A stretch of DNA of 64,000 nt from Advenella mimigardefordensis DPN7 (GTDB lineage Bacteria; Pseudomonadota; Gammaproteobacteria; Burkholderiales; Burkholderiaceae_B): positions 4,464,001-4,528,000 of the forward strand of contig NZ_CP003915.1 in NCBI RefSeq assembly GCF_000521505.1. The letters run 5' to 3'. A program made the position numbers and the translations under genes. This document shows, one piece after another, positions 17,196 through 26,506 of the stretch (position 1 is its first letter; the number at the start of each line of letters is the position of its first letter). The notes beneath the pieces were generated by a model that was not told where the DNA came from, made no database searches, and worked only from the letters and a program-made list of their open reading frames with translations.

Positions 17196-17819
17196 GTGTC
17201 AATTTTACATCGCGCCTCGTTCTACACTTCAGCCGCCCGGCTCGACCAGTTGCCGCCGCCAGGCCCACCTGAAGTCTGTTTTGTGGGCCGTTCCAACGCC
17301 GGCAAATCATCTGCCATCAATGTACTGACCAACCAGAAGCGGCTGGCATTTTCAAGTAAAACGCCCGGTCGCACTCGCCTGATCAACCTGTTTGGCATCC
17401 CGGATCCGCTGGATCCGGAGCAGCCACTGGGCTTTCTGACCGACCTGCCCGGCTACGGCTATGCCTCTGTTGCTCGCGATGCCCGCGAAGAATGGGCTGA
17501 AGTGCTGGGTGCCTACCTGCGTCAGCGCACCTCACTGGCCGGCGTTGTTCTGCTGATTGACATCCGCCGGGGCGTAACCGACCTGGACAAGCGCCTGGCC
17601 AACTGGATTGCCCCTACCGGCAAGCCGGTGCTGGCGCTATTGACCAAGGCAGACAAACTGCCCTACGGACAGCGCATCAAGGCGGTCTTTGCGGTGAAAA
17701 AGGAACTGGCCGATATTGGCGCCCTGAACGCGGTGCCGTTTTCGGCCACGCAGCGTATCGGACTGGAAGAGGCCGACAGCAGCATCGTTAACTGGATTTC
17801 TCCTCAGGTCGTCCCCTGA
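17196..17819 (+). CDS. engB: Ribosome biogenesis GTP-binding protein EngB (YsxC/YihA)
   Basis: TRAFAC-class GTPase needed for large-subunit assembly. Two starts compete: TTG at 17181 and GTG at 17196. I prefer GTG because relatives begin with a motif like M-S-x-L-H-R-A-S-F-Y, which matches VSILHRASFY, giving 207 residues. G1 is GRSNAGKSS at 31-39, G2 lies in KTPGRTR, G3 is DLPGYG near 83-88, G4 is TKAD and G5 contains FSATQ. The gene is divergent from the diheme cytochrome c gene and followed by hemB after about 200 bases, an order shared with Bordetella-type genomes as I recall it. Confidence 0.95.
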   Translation: MSILHRASFYTSAARLDQLPPPGPPEVCFVGRSNAGKSSAINVLTNQKRLAFSSKTPGRTRLINLFGIPDPLDPEQPLGFLTDLPGYGYASVARDAREEWAEVLGAYLRQRTSLAGVVLLIDIRRGVTDLDKRLANWIAPTGKPVLALLTKADKLPYGQRIKAVFAVKKELADIGALNAVPFSATQRIGLEEADSSIVNWISPQVVP

Positions 17820-17941
17820 TTGCGCCTGCAGCCGGTCTCAGCAGCCGGGCGCAGTGAACTTTTCGGCCGCCCGGCACTCTGATGACACAACTGACGGAAT
17901 CCTGACCAGATCGGAAAGGCTTCAGGGTCCCGACACGCTGA

Positions 17942-19036
<1,095 letters not shown>

Positions 19037-19239
19037 CCAGAGTCGCCCGTGGGCGCGCAGCTGCGGTTTGTTGCGGTTTGAGTGGGGGGCTTGCTGCTTG
19101 TCCGCTGCGGACTGTGGCTGGCGCAGCGGGCACCGCCTGATTGACTGTGATTGTCAGAGGCAGGCTGCGTGCCGGTGCATTGACAGGCAATCACAGGGGC
19201 TGGCGCACAGCCCGCCGTGAATGCCTTGACCGGAACAGA

Positions 19240-20076
19240 TCAGAGCTTGAAACCGTGATATTTCTGGCCCAGTGCCACCGTCGCGGCAAAAAAGCCCGCC
19301 TTGCTGCCGCAATCGTAGCGCATGCCTTCATAGGCAAATCCGAAGACATTGCGGCTTTCAAGCAGGGCACCAATACCATCGGTGAGCTGAATCTCGCCAC
19401 CGGCACCCTTGCCGATATGGCGCAGGCATTCAAAGATTTCCGGTTCAAGAATGTAACGCCCCACCACGGCCTTATCTGAAGGCGCATCGGCCGGTGCGGG
19501 TTTTTCAACAATCTGGGTTACCTGGATCGTATCGGACGATACCGATTTACCCGCAATAATTCCGTATTTATTGGCATCTTCACGCGCAATGGTCTGGATG
19601 CCAAGTACGCTGCCATTGTTGGCATGTGCTGCCTGAATCAGTTGCTGGGTGACCGGCACGTTTGAATCGATCAGGTCATCGGCCAGCAATACGGCGAACG
19701 GTTCATTGCCAATCACCGGTTCGGCACAAAGCACGGCGTGCCCCAGACCCAGCGGAGCCGGCTGGCGAATGTAAATACAATTGACGTTGGAGGGGATGAC
19801 CTGCCGCACCTGTTCCAGCATTTCCTGCTTGCCCTTTTCTTCCAGTTCGGATTCCAGCTCGGGCATGGAGTCAAAATGATCTTCGATCGCGCGCTTGTGC
19901 CGTCCGGTAATGAAAATCAGATCGGTAATGCCTGCCTTGACGGCCTCTTCCACGGCATACTGGATTAACGGTTTATCCACAACCGGCAGCATCTCTTTGG
20001 GCATGGCCTTGGTCGCCGGCAAGAAGCGGGTGCCCAGGCCTGCCACGGGAAATACAGCTTTACGGATCGGATTCAT
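19240..20076 (-). CDS. galU: UTP-glucose-1-phosphate uridylyltransferase
   Basis: Makes UDP-glucose from UTP and glucose-1-phosphate for envelope glycan and exopolysaccharide. The 278-residue nucleotidyltransferase has the N-terminal motif [20 protein letters not shown] with the catalytic Arg/Lys residues, the LLADDLIDS metal/nucleotide segment and VGRYIL before the C-terminal helices. It is 54 bases downstream of rfbC on the same strand, so a short rfbC-galU operon is likely, and converges on hemB. The length and motifs match the bacterial GalU family, not RmlA, whose signature differs at the N-terminus. Confidence 0.95.
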   Translation of the reverse strand: MNPIRKAVFPVAGLGTRFLPATKAMPKEMLPVVDKPLIQYAVEEAVKAGITDLIFITGRHKRAIEDHFDSMPELESELEEKGKQEMLEQVRQVIPSNVNCIYIRQPAPLGLGHAVLCAEPVIGNEPFAVLLADDLIDSNVPVTQQLIQAAHANNGSVLGIQTIAREDANKYGIIAGKSVSSDTIQVTQIVEKPAPADAPSDKAVVGRYILEPEIFECLRHIGKGAGGEIQLTDGIGALLESRNVFGFAYEGMRYDCGSKAGFFAATVALGQKYHGFKL

Positions 20077-20130
20077 TTAAACCTCTTTGACGTATCGAAT
20101 GACGTCATTTTATGATAAAACCCGTTGCGC

Positions 20131-20685
20131 TCAGGGGTATAAGTCCCGCAGGCCCGCAAACACAGGAAAACGGCGATCCCTGGGAGACAGGATCATCTGC
20201 TCGCGCGGCACCTGCCAGTTAATATTCAGCTGCGGGTCATCAAAAGCCAGACCACGCTCGTAATCCGGCGCATAGACGGCATCGGTCTTGTAGGTGAAGA
20301 TCGCCTGTTCGCTCAGTACGACAAACCCATGCGCAAACCCGGCAGGAATAAACAGCGATTGCTTGCTCATGGCATCCAGCTCGATGTGCAGCGACTGCCC
20401 GAAAGTCGCGCTGCTCTTGCGCAGATCCACAATGACATCCAGCACGCGTCCCGCAACCACGCGCACCAGCTTGTTCTGGGCATAGGGCGGCAACTGGTAA
20501 TGCAGTCCGCGCAGCACGCCATAAGACGACTGTGATTCATTGTCCTGAACAAAGCGCAGCGTGCGCCCCAGGGCCTCATCGAGCACCTGCTGCCGGTAAG
20601 CCTCCATAAAATAACCGCGCTCGTCTCGGTGTACTTTGGGAGTGAGCAGCAGGACATCGGGAATAACCAGTCGTTCTGTTTTCAT
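20131..20685 (-). CDS. rfbC: dTDP-4-dehydrorhamnose 3,5-epimerase
   Basis: Third step of dTDP-L-rhamnose synthesis, a cupin-fold epimerase. Starting at the ATG at 20685 it has 184 residues, the usual size; a TTG at 20706 would add seven. The catalytic His62 is in VLRGLHYQ, the Asp partner is in VLDVIVDLR, the C-terminal Tyr sits in TYKTDAVYAP and the substrate loop FIPAGFAHGF is intact. It is divergent from rfbB with about 100 bases between starts and upstream of galU. Neither rfbA nor rfbD is in the window, so the rhamnose pathway genes are split. Confidence 0.95.
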   Translation of the reverse strand: MKTERLVIPDVLLLTPKVHRDERGYFMEAYRQQVLDEALGRTLRFVQDNESQSSYGVLRGLHYQLPPYAQNKLVRVVAGRVLDVIVDLRKSSATFGQSLHIELDAMSKQSLFIPAGFAHGFVVLSEQAIFTYKTDAVYAPDYERGLAFDDPQLNINWQVPREQMILSPRDRRFPVFAGLRDLYP

Positions 20686-20788
20686 GCGTATCAGGCAAAG
20701 CCCCAATGGATGGCATCAGCGCGAATTATAACGGATCACGTCGCCGCTGCCTGCAACAGACTTCGCCGCTGGCAGCCATCCTGTTATC

Positions 20789-21913
20789 ATGAGCGATTAC
20801 AACTTTTACATGATGGTCCCGAACGCAATGGCCTCCTTGCTTGTTACCGGTGGCGCCGGATTCATCGGCGCCAACTTCGTTCATTACTGGCTCGCACAAC
20901 ACCCGGACGACACGCTGGTGGTGCTGGATGCGCTGACCTACGCGGGCAACCGCAGCAGCCTTGCCGGGCTTGAGCAACACGCCAGTTTCACTTTTGTACA
21001 CGGCAATATCTGCGATACGGACAGAGTCATCGCCTTGCTGCAGCAGCACCGCATCAACACCATTGTGCATTTTGCGGCCGAAAGCCATGTAGACCGCTCC
21101 ATCCAGGGCCCGGACACGTTTATTCGCACCAATATCAACGGCACCTACAGCTTGCTGAAGGCAGCACGCCAGGTGTGGATAGAAGCGCCGGCGCTGCAAA
21201 ATGAAGCACCGCTGCCGCATCGTTTCCATCACGTGAGCACCGACGAGGTTTTCGGCAGCCTTGCAGCAGATCAGCCTGCGTTCACCGAAGCCACCCCCTA
21301 TGCGCCCAATTCGCCCTATTCGGCCAGCAAGGCGGCGGCAGACCATCTGGTGCGGGCCTACCAGCAGACTTACGGCCTGGCCACCACCATCAGCCGCTGT
21401 TCCAACAATTACGGGCCCTATCACTACCCTGAAAAACTCATTCCACTCACTCTGACAAGCATCCTGCACAACAAACCCATTCCGGTTTTTGGTGATGGCC
21501 AGCAGATCCGCGACTGGCTTTACGTGCTGGACCACGTTCGGGCGATTGAAGCGATTCTGGCGCAAGGCACGCCTGGTGACACCTGGAATGTGGGCGCCCG
21601 TTGCGAGCTGACTAATCTGCAACTTATTCACGCATTGTGTCAGATCATGGATCAGGCCTTTGCGACACGGCCGGCGCTGCAGCAGCGCTTTGCGCAGGCA
21701 ACGGCAGCCCGGGCAGGCAACAGCGCGTCGCTGATCCGCTACGTGCAGGATCGGCCCGGGCATGACCGGCGTTACGCCATGGATCCAACCAAAATTGAAC
21801 AGCAACTGGGCTTTGCGACAAGCGAGCCATTTGACACCGGCATTGTCAAAACCGTTGACTGGTTTCTGGATAATGAACCGTGGTGGCGCGCAGCATTATC
21901 ACAACCGGCATAA
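20789..21913 (+). CDS. rfbB: dTDP-glucose 4,6-dehydratase
   Basis: Short-chain dehydrogenase-like enzyme converting dTDP-glucose to dTDP-4-keto-6-deoxyglucose. Of 374 residues, the NAD motif is GGAGFIG at 21-27 and the catalytic residues are T151-D152-E153 in STDEVFG and Y177/K181 in YSASK. Other signatures are AAESHVDRSI, NNYGPYHYPEKLIP and GDGQQIRDWLYV. Four ATGs occur in the first 14 codons (20789, 20810, 20813, 20828) with no clear ribosome site, so the true start may be 20828. It is divergent from rfbC. Confidence 0.93.
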   Translation: MSDYNFYMMVPNAMASLLVTGGAGFIGANFVHYWLAQHPDDTLVVLDALTYAGNRSSLAGLEQHASFTFVHGNICDTDRVIALLQQHRINTIVHFAAESHVDRSIQGPDTFIRTNINGTYSLLKAARQVWIEAPALQNEAPLPHRFHHVSTDEVFGSLAADQPAFTEATPYAPNSPYSASKAAADHLVRAYQQTYGLATTISRCSNNYGPYHYPEKLIPLTLTSILHNKPIPVFGDGQQIRDWLYVLDHVRAIEAILAQGTPGDTWNVGARCELTNLQLIHALCQIMDQAFATRPALQQRFAQATAARAGNSASLIRYVQDRPGHDRRYAMDPTKIEQQLGFATSEPFDTGIVKTVDWFLDNEPWWRAALSQPA

Positions 21914-21971
21914 AGCTGCAGGACTCGCGCGCTTGTGTGCCGTGCAGCAAGGCATTGCCTGGCTGCAGCAG

Positions 21972-22679
21972 TCACATCTGCGCGAGGCCGTAGGCGCGCA
22001 ATTGCGCCAGGTCGAGAATGCGGATTTTGCTGTAGGCCTGGATTAATATTTTCTGCTGCTGCAGGTTCTGCAATGCGCGATTCACACGCTGCCGCGATAG
22101 GCCGGTCAGATATCCCAGTTCTTCCTGAGAGATCTCCAGCGCCAGATCGGTGGAGGGATAAAGAGCCGGATTGAACAGTTGCGCCAGTGACTGGGCGACA
22201 CGGGCATCGGCCTGCAACAGGCGCTGGTTCTGGATTGAGGCAATGAACTCGCCCATGCGCTCGTTCAACTGGCCAATCACAAAATGTGAAAAAGACAAAC
22301 TGGCTGACAGGAGCGCCTCGAAGGTGCTTGCCGGCACGCACAGCACCAGCGACGGCTGAATTGCGACCACATCGTATTTGCGCAATTCATGCTTGATGAC
22401 ACTGCCCTCGCCGAACCAGCCGCCGGGAGGGACACCGGAAAAAGTACAGCTTTTGCCGGATTCGTCATAAATGGCCAGCTTGAGCAAACCGCTATGCACC
22501 CCGAACCAGTCATCCGACAGTTCGCCACGACGCGCCAGCCAGGCATCCTGCTGGACGGATTCGGCCCTGGCGGTAGCCATCACCAGCGCCTGATGATCCG
22601 GCTCCAGGGACTGAAACCAGGGATAGTCGCTGAACAATTCGGGCAACTGGCTTTTGTGATAGATAGAACGATCACTCAT
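21972..22679 (-). CDS. Crp/Fnr-family transcriptional regulator
   Basis: Cytoplasmic regulator with an N-terminal cyclic-nucleotide-binding-like barrel (about residues 20-130, including VHSGLLKLAIYDESGK and PPGGWFGEG) and a C-terminal winged helix near 165-225 (ISQEELGYLTGLSRQRVNRALQ). It lacks the FNR-type N-terminal cysteine cluster, so it is unlikely to sense oxygen through an Fe-S centre. Whether it binds cAMP cannot be decided: the key arginine of the phosphate-binding cassette is not obvious. It is divergent from the acyl-CoA synthetase gene with about 190 bases between starts, which makes that gene a candidate target. Confidence 0.88.
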   Translation of the reverse strand: MSDRSIYHKSQLPELFSDYPWFQSLEPDHQALVMATARAESVQQDAWLARRGELSDDWFGVHSGLLKLAIYDESGKSCTFSGVPPGGWFGEGSVIKHELRKYDVVAIQPSLVLCVPASTFEALLSASLSFSHFVIGQLNERMGEFIASIQNQRLLQADARVAQSLAQLFNPALYPSTDLALEISQEELGYLTGLSRQRVNRALQNLQQQKILIQAYSKIRILDLAQLRAYGLAQM

Positions 22680-22865
22680 GATATATCCTGAAGCGATGAG
22701 ACGATGGCGAGATGAAAGACGTAACTGTCATTCAGGTGACAGATGCTCTGCGTTGTCCGCCTTTACACTGCATCCGTGTTAATGTGACGTGTGCTGCAGG
22801 GCATCACCACTCATTCCATTGTGATAGCCGACGAATGAACAGCGCGCTTTTCAGGAGACAGAATA

Positions 22866-24491
22866 ATGACCAGTATTTTTGACCATGGCCTGGCGCGCAA
22901 TGCGGCAAATTACGAAGCGCTGACACCGATTGATTTTATCACCCGCGCCGCCGAGGTTTATCCTGATCGGCTGGCGGTGGTGCACGGCGACATACGCCGG
23001 AACTGGGGCCAGACATATGAACGCGTCCGGCGGCTTGCCGGCGCACTTGCGCAGGCCGGGGTGCAGCGCGGTGATACCGTTGCCGTCATGCTGCCCAATA
23101 TACCTGCCATGATCGAAGCGCATTTTGGTGTGCCTATGACGGGCGCCGTCCTGAACACCCTGAATACCCGCCTGGATGAATCCAGCCTGCTTTTTATGCT
23201 GGAACATGGCGAAGCCAGGGCCCTGATTATCGACACCGAGTACCATAAGCTGGCCGAAAAGGCCCTGGCCCGGTTTCCGAACCTGCGCGTCATTTCCGTA
23301 CACGACCTGGAAACCACCCCGAAAAGTATCGCCGGTGCCGTGGACTATGAAGATTTTCTGGCGGCGGCCGCACCTGATTATGACTGGCAGCCACCCACAG
23401 ATGAATGGGATGCCATCGCCCTGAACTATACATCCGGCACGACAGGCGACCCCAAGGGCGTGGTTTACCACCACCGTGGCGCCTATTTGAATGCAATCAG
23501 CAATATTCTGGAATGGGATATGCCCAAGCATCCGGTCTACCTTTGGACGCTGCCTCTGTTTCACTGTAATGGCTGGTGTTTTGCCTGGACGGTAGCGGCA
23601 CGGGCCGGCGTCAATGTGTGCCTGCGCAAATTTGATCCTGAAACGGTATTCGATTTGATCCGCCGGGAAGGCGTCACTCACTATTGCGGCGCACCCATCG
23701 TGCAAAGCGCTCTGGCCAACGCCCCGGTACACCTGCGCGAAGGCATTCATCACACCGTCTACACCATGGTGGCAGGCGCATCGCCGGCGCCCGCCGTCAT
23801 TGCCAGCATGCGGGAGATGGGCTTTGACCTGACGCATGCCTATGGACTGACCGAGGTATACGGACCTGCTGCAGCATGCGCGTACCAGCAGGCGTGGGAC
23901 GAACTGGATGAAGATAGCCGGGCAACGCGGATGGCACGCCAGGGTGTGCGTTACCACTTGCAGGCTGGCCTGTCGGTGCGTGATCCGGAGACCATGGAGC
24001 CGGTGGCGCCCAATGAGAGCCAGATTGGCGAAATCATGTTCCGCGGCAACATCTGTATGAAGGGCTATCTGAAAAATGAAAGCGCGACCCGCGATGCGTT
24101 TCGTGGCGGCTGGTTCCATACGGGCGACCTGGGTGTCCTGACGCCTGACGGATACGTGCGCATTAAGGACCGCAGCAAGGATATTATTATTTCGGGCGGC
24201 GAGAATATATCCAGTATCGAAGTGGAAGACGCCCTCTACCGCCACCCCGCTGTCGCCGCTGCGGCCGTGGTTGCCATGTCCGATCCCAAATGGGGTGAAA
24301 CCCCCTGCGCCTATGTGGAGCTCAAACCCGATATAGAAGTAACAGAGCAGGAGATCATCGCTCACTGCCGGGTGCTGCTGGCGGGTTTCAAGGTACCAAA
24401 GGTGATCCGCTTCGGACCACTGCCGAAAACATCGACAGGAAAAATACAGAAATTTGAGCTGCGCAAAAACGTGGACACGGCCGGGAAATAA
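22866..24491 (+). CDS. Acyl-CoA synthetase (AMP-dependent ligase, medium/long-chain fatty-acid type)
   Basis: Adenylate-forming enzyme that activates a carboxylic acid to its CoA thioester. The 541-residue protein has the P-loop-like motif YTSGTTGDPKG at 188-198, the adenylate motif THAYGLTEVYGP, the hinge motif TGDLGVLTPDGYVRIKDRSKD and the catalytic lysine near residue 527 in STGKIQKFELR. Substrate-pocket residues resemble medium-chain fatty-acyl ligases (AlkK-like), but the acid cannot be fixed by reading. It is divergent from a Crp/Fnr regulator and converges with the MOSC gene. An antisense reading frame of similar length is a codon-bias shadow. Confidence 0.9.
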   Translation: MTSIFDHGLARNAANYEALTPIDFITRAAEVYPDRLAVVHGDIRRNWGQTYERVRRLAGALAQAGVQRGDTVAVMLPNIPAMIEAHFGVPMTGAVLNTLNTRLDESSLLFMLEHGEARALIIDTEYHKLAEKALARFPNLRVISVHDLETTPKSIAGAVDYEDFLAAAAPDYDWQPPTDEWDAIALNYTSGTTGDPKGVVYHHRGAYLNAISNILEWDMPKHPVYLWTLPLFHCNGWCFAWTVAARAGVNVCLRKFDPETVFDLIRREGVTHYCGAPIVQSALANAPVHLREGIHHTVYTMVAGASPAPAVIASMREMGFDLTHAYGLTEVYGPAAACAYQQAWDELDEDSRATRMARQGVRYHLQAGLSVRDPETMEPVAPNESQIGEIMFRGNICMKGYLKNESATRDAFRGGWFHTGDLGVLTPDGYVRIKDRSKDIIISGGENISSIEVEDALYRHPAVAAAAVVAMSDPKWGETPCAYVELKPDIEVTEQEIIAHCRVLLAGFKVPKVIRFGPLPKTSTGKIQKFELRKNVDTAGK

Positions 24492-24550
24492 GTGCAATCT
24501 TTCGGCCTGAGCAGCATTAGCATTCACAACTGAAAAACGGCGCGTACCGC

Positions 24551-25105
24551 TTACACGCGATCCAGCGGCAAGTGGGGAAGCGCAGGCAACTGTACTGCAA
24601 TCGGATCACCTGCGCGAACCACTCCTCCGGTTATTACAACTGTCATAATACCGGCTTTGCGGACCAGCCCGCCATCAGGCTGACGATGCAATACCGCCTT
24701 CAGCAAACCTGTCTGGAACCGGTCTATTTGCACACAAGGGTTACGCAGGCCGGTTACCTGCAACAATACATCACTGCCGATGTTGAGCAGCGTATTACGG
24801 GGTAATGACAACAGATCAATGCCTTCCGTGCTGATATTTTCACCCAGATCTGCGGGCGCGACATTAAACCCATGGCTGTTGAGTTCATCAAAGAGCTCGG
24901 CCTGTATCAGATGAACCTGCCGCAGGTTCGGCTGCTTAGGGTCCACCGCGACCCGTGACCGGTGCTGGACGGTCACGCCTGAATGCGCATCGCCCTGAAC
25001 GCCCAGGCCGGCCACCATATATATTTCAGATGTGATTGTTTTGGAGAATCGATGGCTGTCGTCTTTCGCCACGGTACGTACGCGACCGTTATGTGAGGTG
25101 GTCAT
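24551..25105 (-). CDS. MOSC-domain protein
   Basis: Molybdenum-cofactor sulfurase C-terminal (MOSC) domain protein, about 184 residues from the ATG at 25105; an ATG at 25120 would add five. The signature Cys lies in GLRNPCVQID near residue 129, with the family's beta-rich core (LGENISTEGIDLLSLP, VRAGDPIAV). Members such as YiiM act as molybdenum-dependent reductases or sulfur carriers, but this protein's substrate is not evident. It converges on the acyl-CoA synthetase gene. No other molybdenum-cofactor gene is close by in the window, so its partner is unknown. Confidence 0.85.
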   Translation of the reverse strand: MTTSHNGRVRTVAKDDSHRFSKTITSEIYMVAGLGVQGDAHSGVTVQHRSRVAVDPKQPNLRQVHLIQAELFDELNSHGFNVAPADLGENISTEGIDLLSLPRNTLLNIGSDVLLQVTGLRNPCVQIDRFQTGLLKAVLHRQPDGGLVRKAGIMTVVITGGVVRAGDPIAVQLPALPHLPLDRV

Positions 25106-25318
25106 TAAACATTCCCGCAAATGTTTTCATTGTATGGCACTGTTATTTCATTTGTGTGCACGGATAGCATTGACCAGGCCGCTTTCGGATGGCCTGTGGA
25201 ACACTTGCGACTGACGATGGACGATGGCAATCATCTCCGAGCCCACCTGCCGACATGTTTTTGCAGTGATCGATAAAGTAGCAAAAGCAAGCGCCCTGGC
25301 CGCCGCCCTTCACTCAGA

Positions 25319-26506
25319 TCAGACCAGCTTGATTGCTGACACTTTTGATGACGGGAATACTTTTTGCACCTGCTCATTGCTCAGGCCATAAACCTGCTTG
25401 AACAAGCCGCCAAGCACATCCCGCGAATTATTGAGCACCTTGTAATCACGCTCTTCGTTTAGCGAAGCAATGTTCACATCTGTTTGTTCGCCCAGGATCT
25501 TACCGCCGTTGATAGCCCCTCCAAGCAGCCAGTGCACCGAACCGTGACCATGATCGGTGCCGCCGCTGCCGTTCTCACGAAAAGTGCGACCGAACTCAGA
25601 CATCACATACACCACTGTTTTGTTCCACTGCGGGCCCATTTCGTCCGCGAACGTTTTCAGGCCACTGCCCAGACTCTTGAACTGATTGGCCAGCATGCCG
25701 GTCGCACCGCCCTGATTATAGTGCGTATCCCAATTACCAATGTCCAGAAATCCAAGCGAATACTTGTCTTTCATGAGTGAAGCCATGCGTTTGACCTGAA
25801 GGTCAAAGCCCTTCGCGCTCACGGCATTTCTACTGGCCGCTTCTTTTTCTTTTTCAAACTCTTCCAGCATCATTCGGTGATTGGCGACGCCTTCGGCTAC
25901 GATCTCCTGCTGTTTACTGTTTTTGTACAGATCCTCCAGCAGCGAAATCTGTTGATCTTTATAAATAGACTTTCCTGATCCGCTCAAACCTATTAATGGA
26001 ATTCGAGCCGGGCCCTGCATAATCAGGGGATTATTGCTGGTAAACGAAACCGGATGCGCTTTTGCACCCAGGACACCTGCCAGTCGGTTCATAAATCCAG
26101 AACCATATTCCCGTTTGCCATTTGCGGGCTGACCACTTTCCATCAGATCCTGCGTTTCAAAATGGCTGCGTGACAGATCCTCCGTGCCCGCAAAAGGAAT
26201 GAATGAGATCTGTTTCTGCTCCCATAAGGGCATCAGCGTCTTCTCAAATACCGGATGCATGCCCCAGTTATTATCCAGCTTGAGGGCCGCCCCTTCAGCG
26301 CTGCCGGGCTGGGAAATGGCAATGCGCGGTCGATTTTCATAATAGTCTTCACTGGTATAGGGCACCAGAAAATTACAGGCGTCATAAGCGCCGCGCAGGA
26401 AAATAACCAGCGTTTTAATATCCGTACCTTCAGCAGCAAACAACTGCTGACTGTTCACGGTGAGCGGCGCCAGCATGGCTGCCGCCAGGAAATCACGTCT
26501 ATTCAT
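25319..26506 (-). CDS. DUF1501-domain exported protein
   Basis: Uncharacterised exported protein of 395 residues, related to the alkaline-phosphatase/sulfatase-like superfamily by its DUF1501 annotation in other genomes. The N-terminus MNRRDFLAAAMLAPLTV has a Tat-like RR-x-F-L motif and a cleavable hydrophobic segment, so export of a folded protein is likely. Conserved segments include LVIFLRGAYDACNFLVPY near 31-48, SEFGRTFRENGSGGTDHGHG and HWLLGGAINGGKI. The GTDHGHG cluster could ligate metal. Its start overlaps the stop of the DUF1800 gene by 4 bases, indicating translational coupling. Biochemical function is not known to me. Confidence 0.85.
   Translation of the reverse strand: MNRRDFLAAAMLAPLTVNSQQLFAAEGTDIKTLVIFLRGAYDACNFLVPYTSEDYYENRPRIAISQPGSAEGAALKLDNNWGMHPVFEKTLMPLWEQKQISFIPFAGTEDLSRSHFETQDLMESGQPANGKREYGSGFMNRLAGVLGAKAHPVSFTSNNPLIMQGPARIPLIGLSGSGKSIYKDQQISLLEDLYKNSKQQEIVAEGVANHRMMLEEFEKEKEAASRNAVSAKGFDLQVKRMASLMKDKYSLGFLDIGNWDTHYNQGGATGMLANQFKSLGSGLKTFADEMGPQWNKTVVYVMSEFGRTFRENGSGGTDHGHGSVHWLLGGAINGGKILGEQTDVNIASLNEERDYKVLNNSRDVLGGLFKQVYGLSNEQVQKVFPSSKVSAIKLV

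Noticed and set aside
19102..19129. Hairpin CCGCTGCG/CGCAGCGG between hemB and galU as a terminator
   Set aside because: Eight-base arms but no T-run on either side; not supported well enough to list.
22851..24527. 558-residue frame on the minus strand over the acyl-CoA synthetase gene
   Set aside because: The plus-strand gene has complete adenylate-forming motifs; the antisense frame has none and reflects codon bias.
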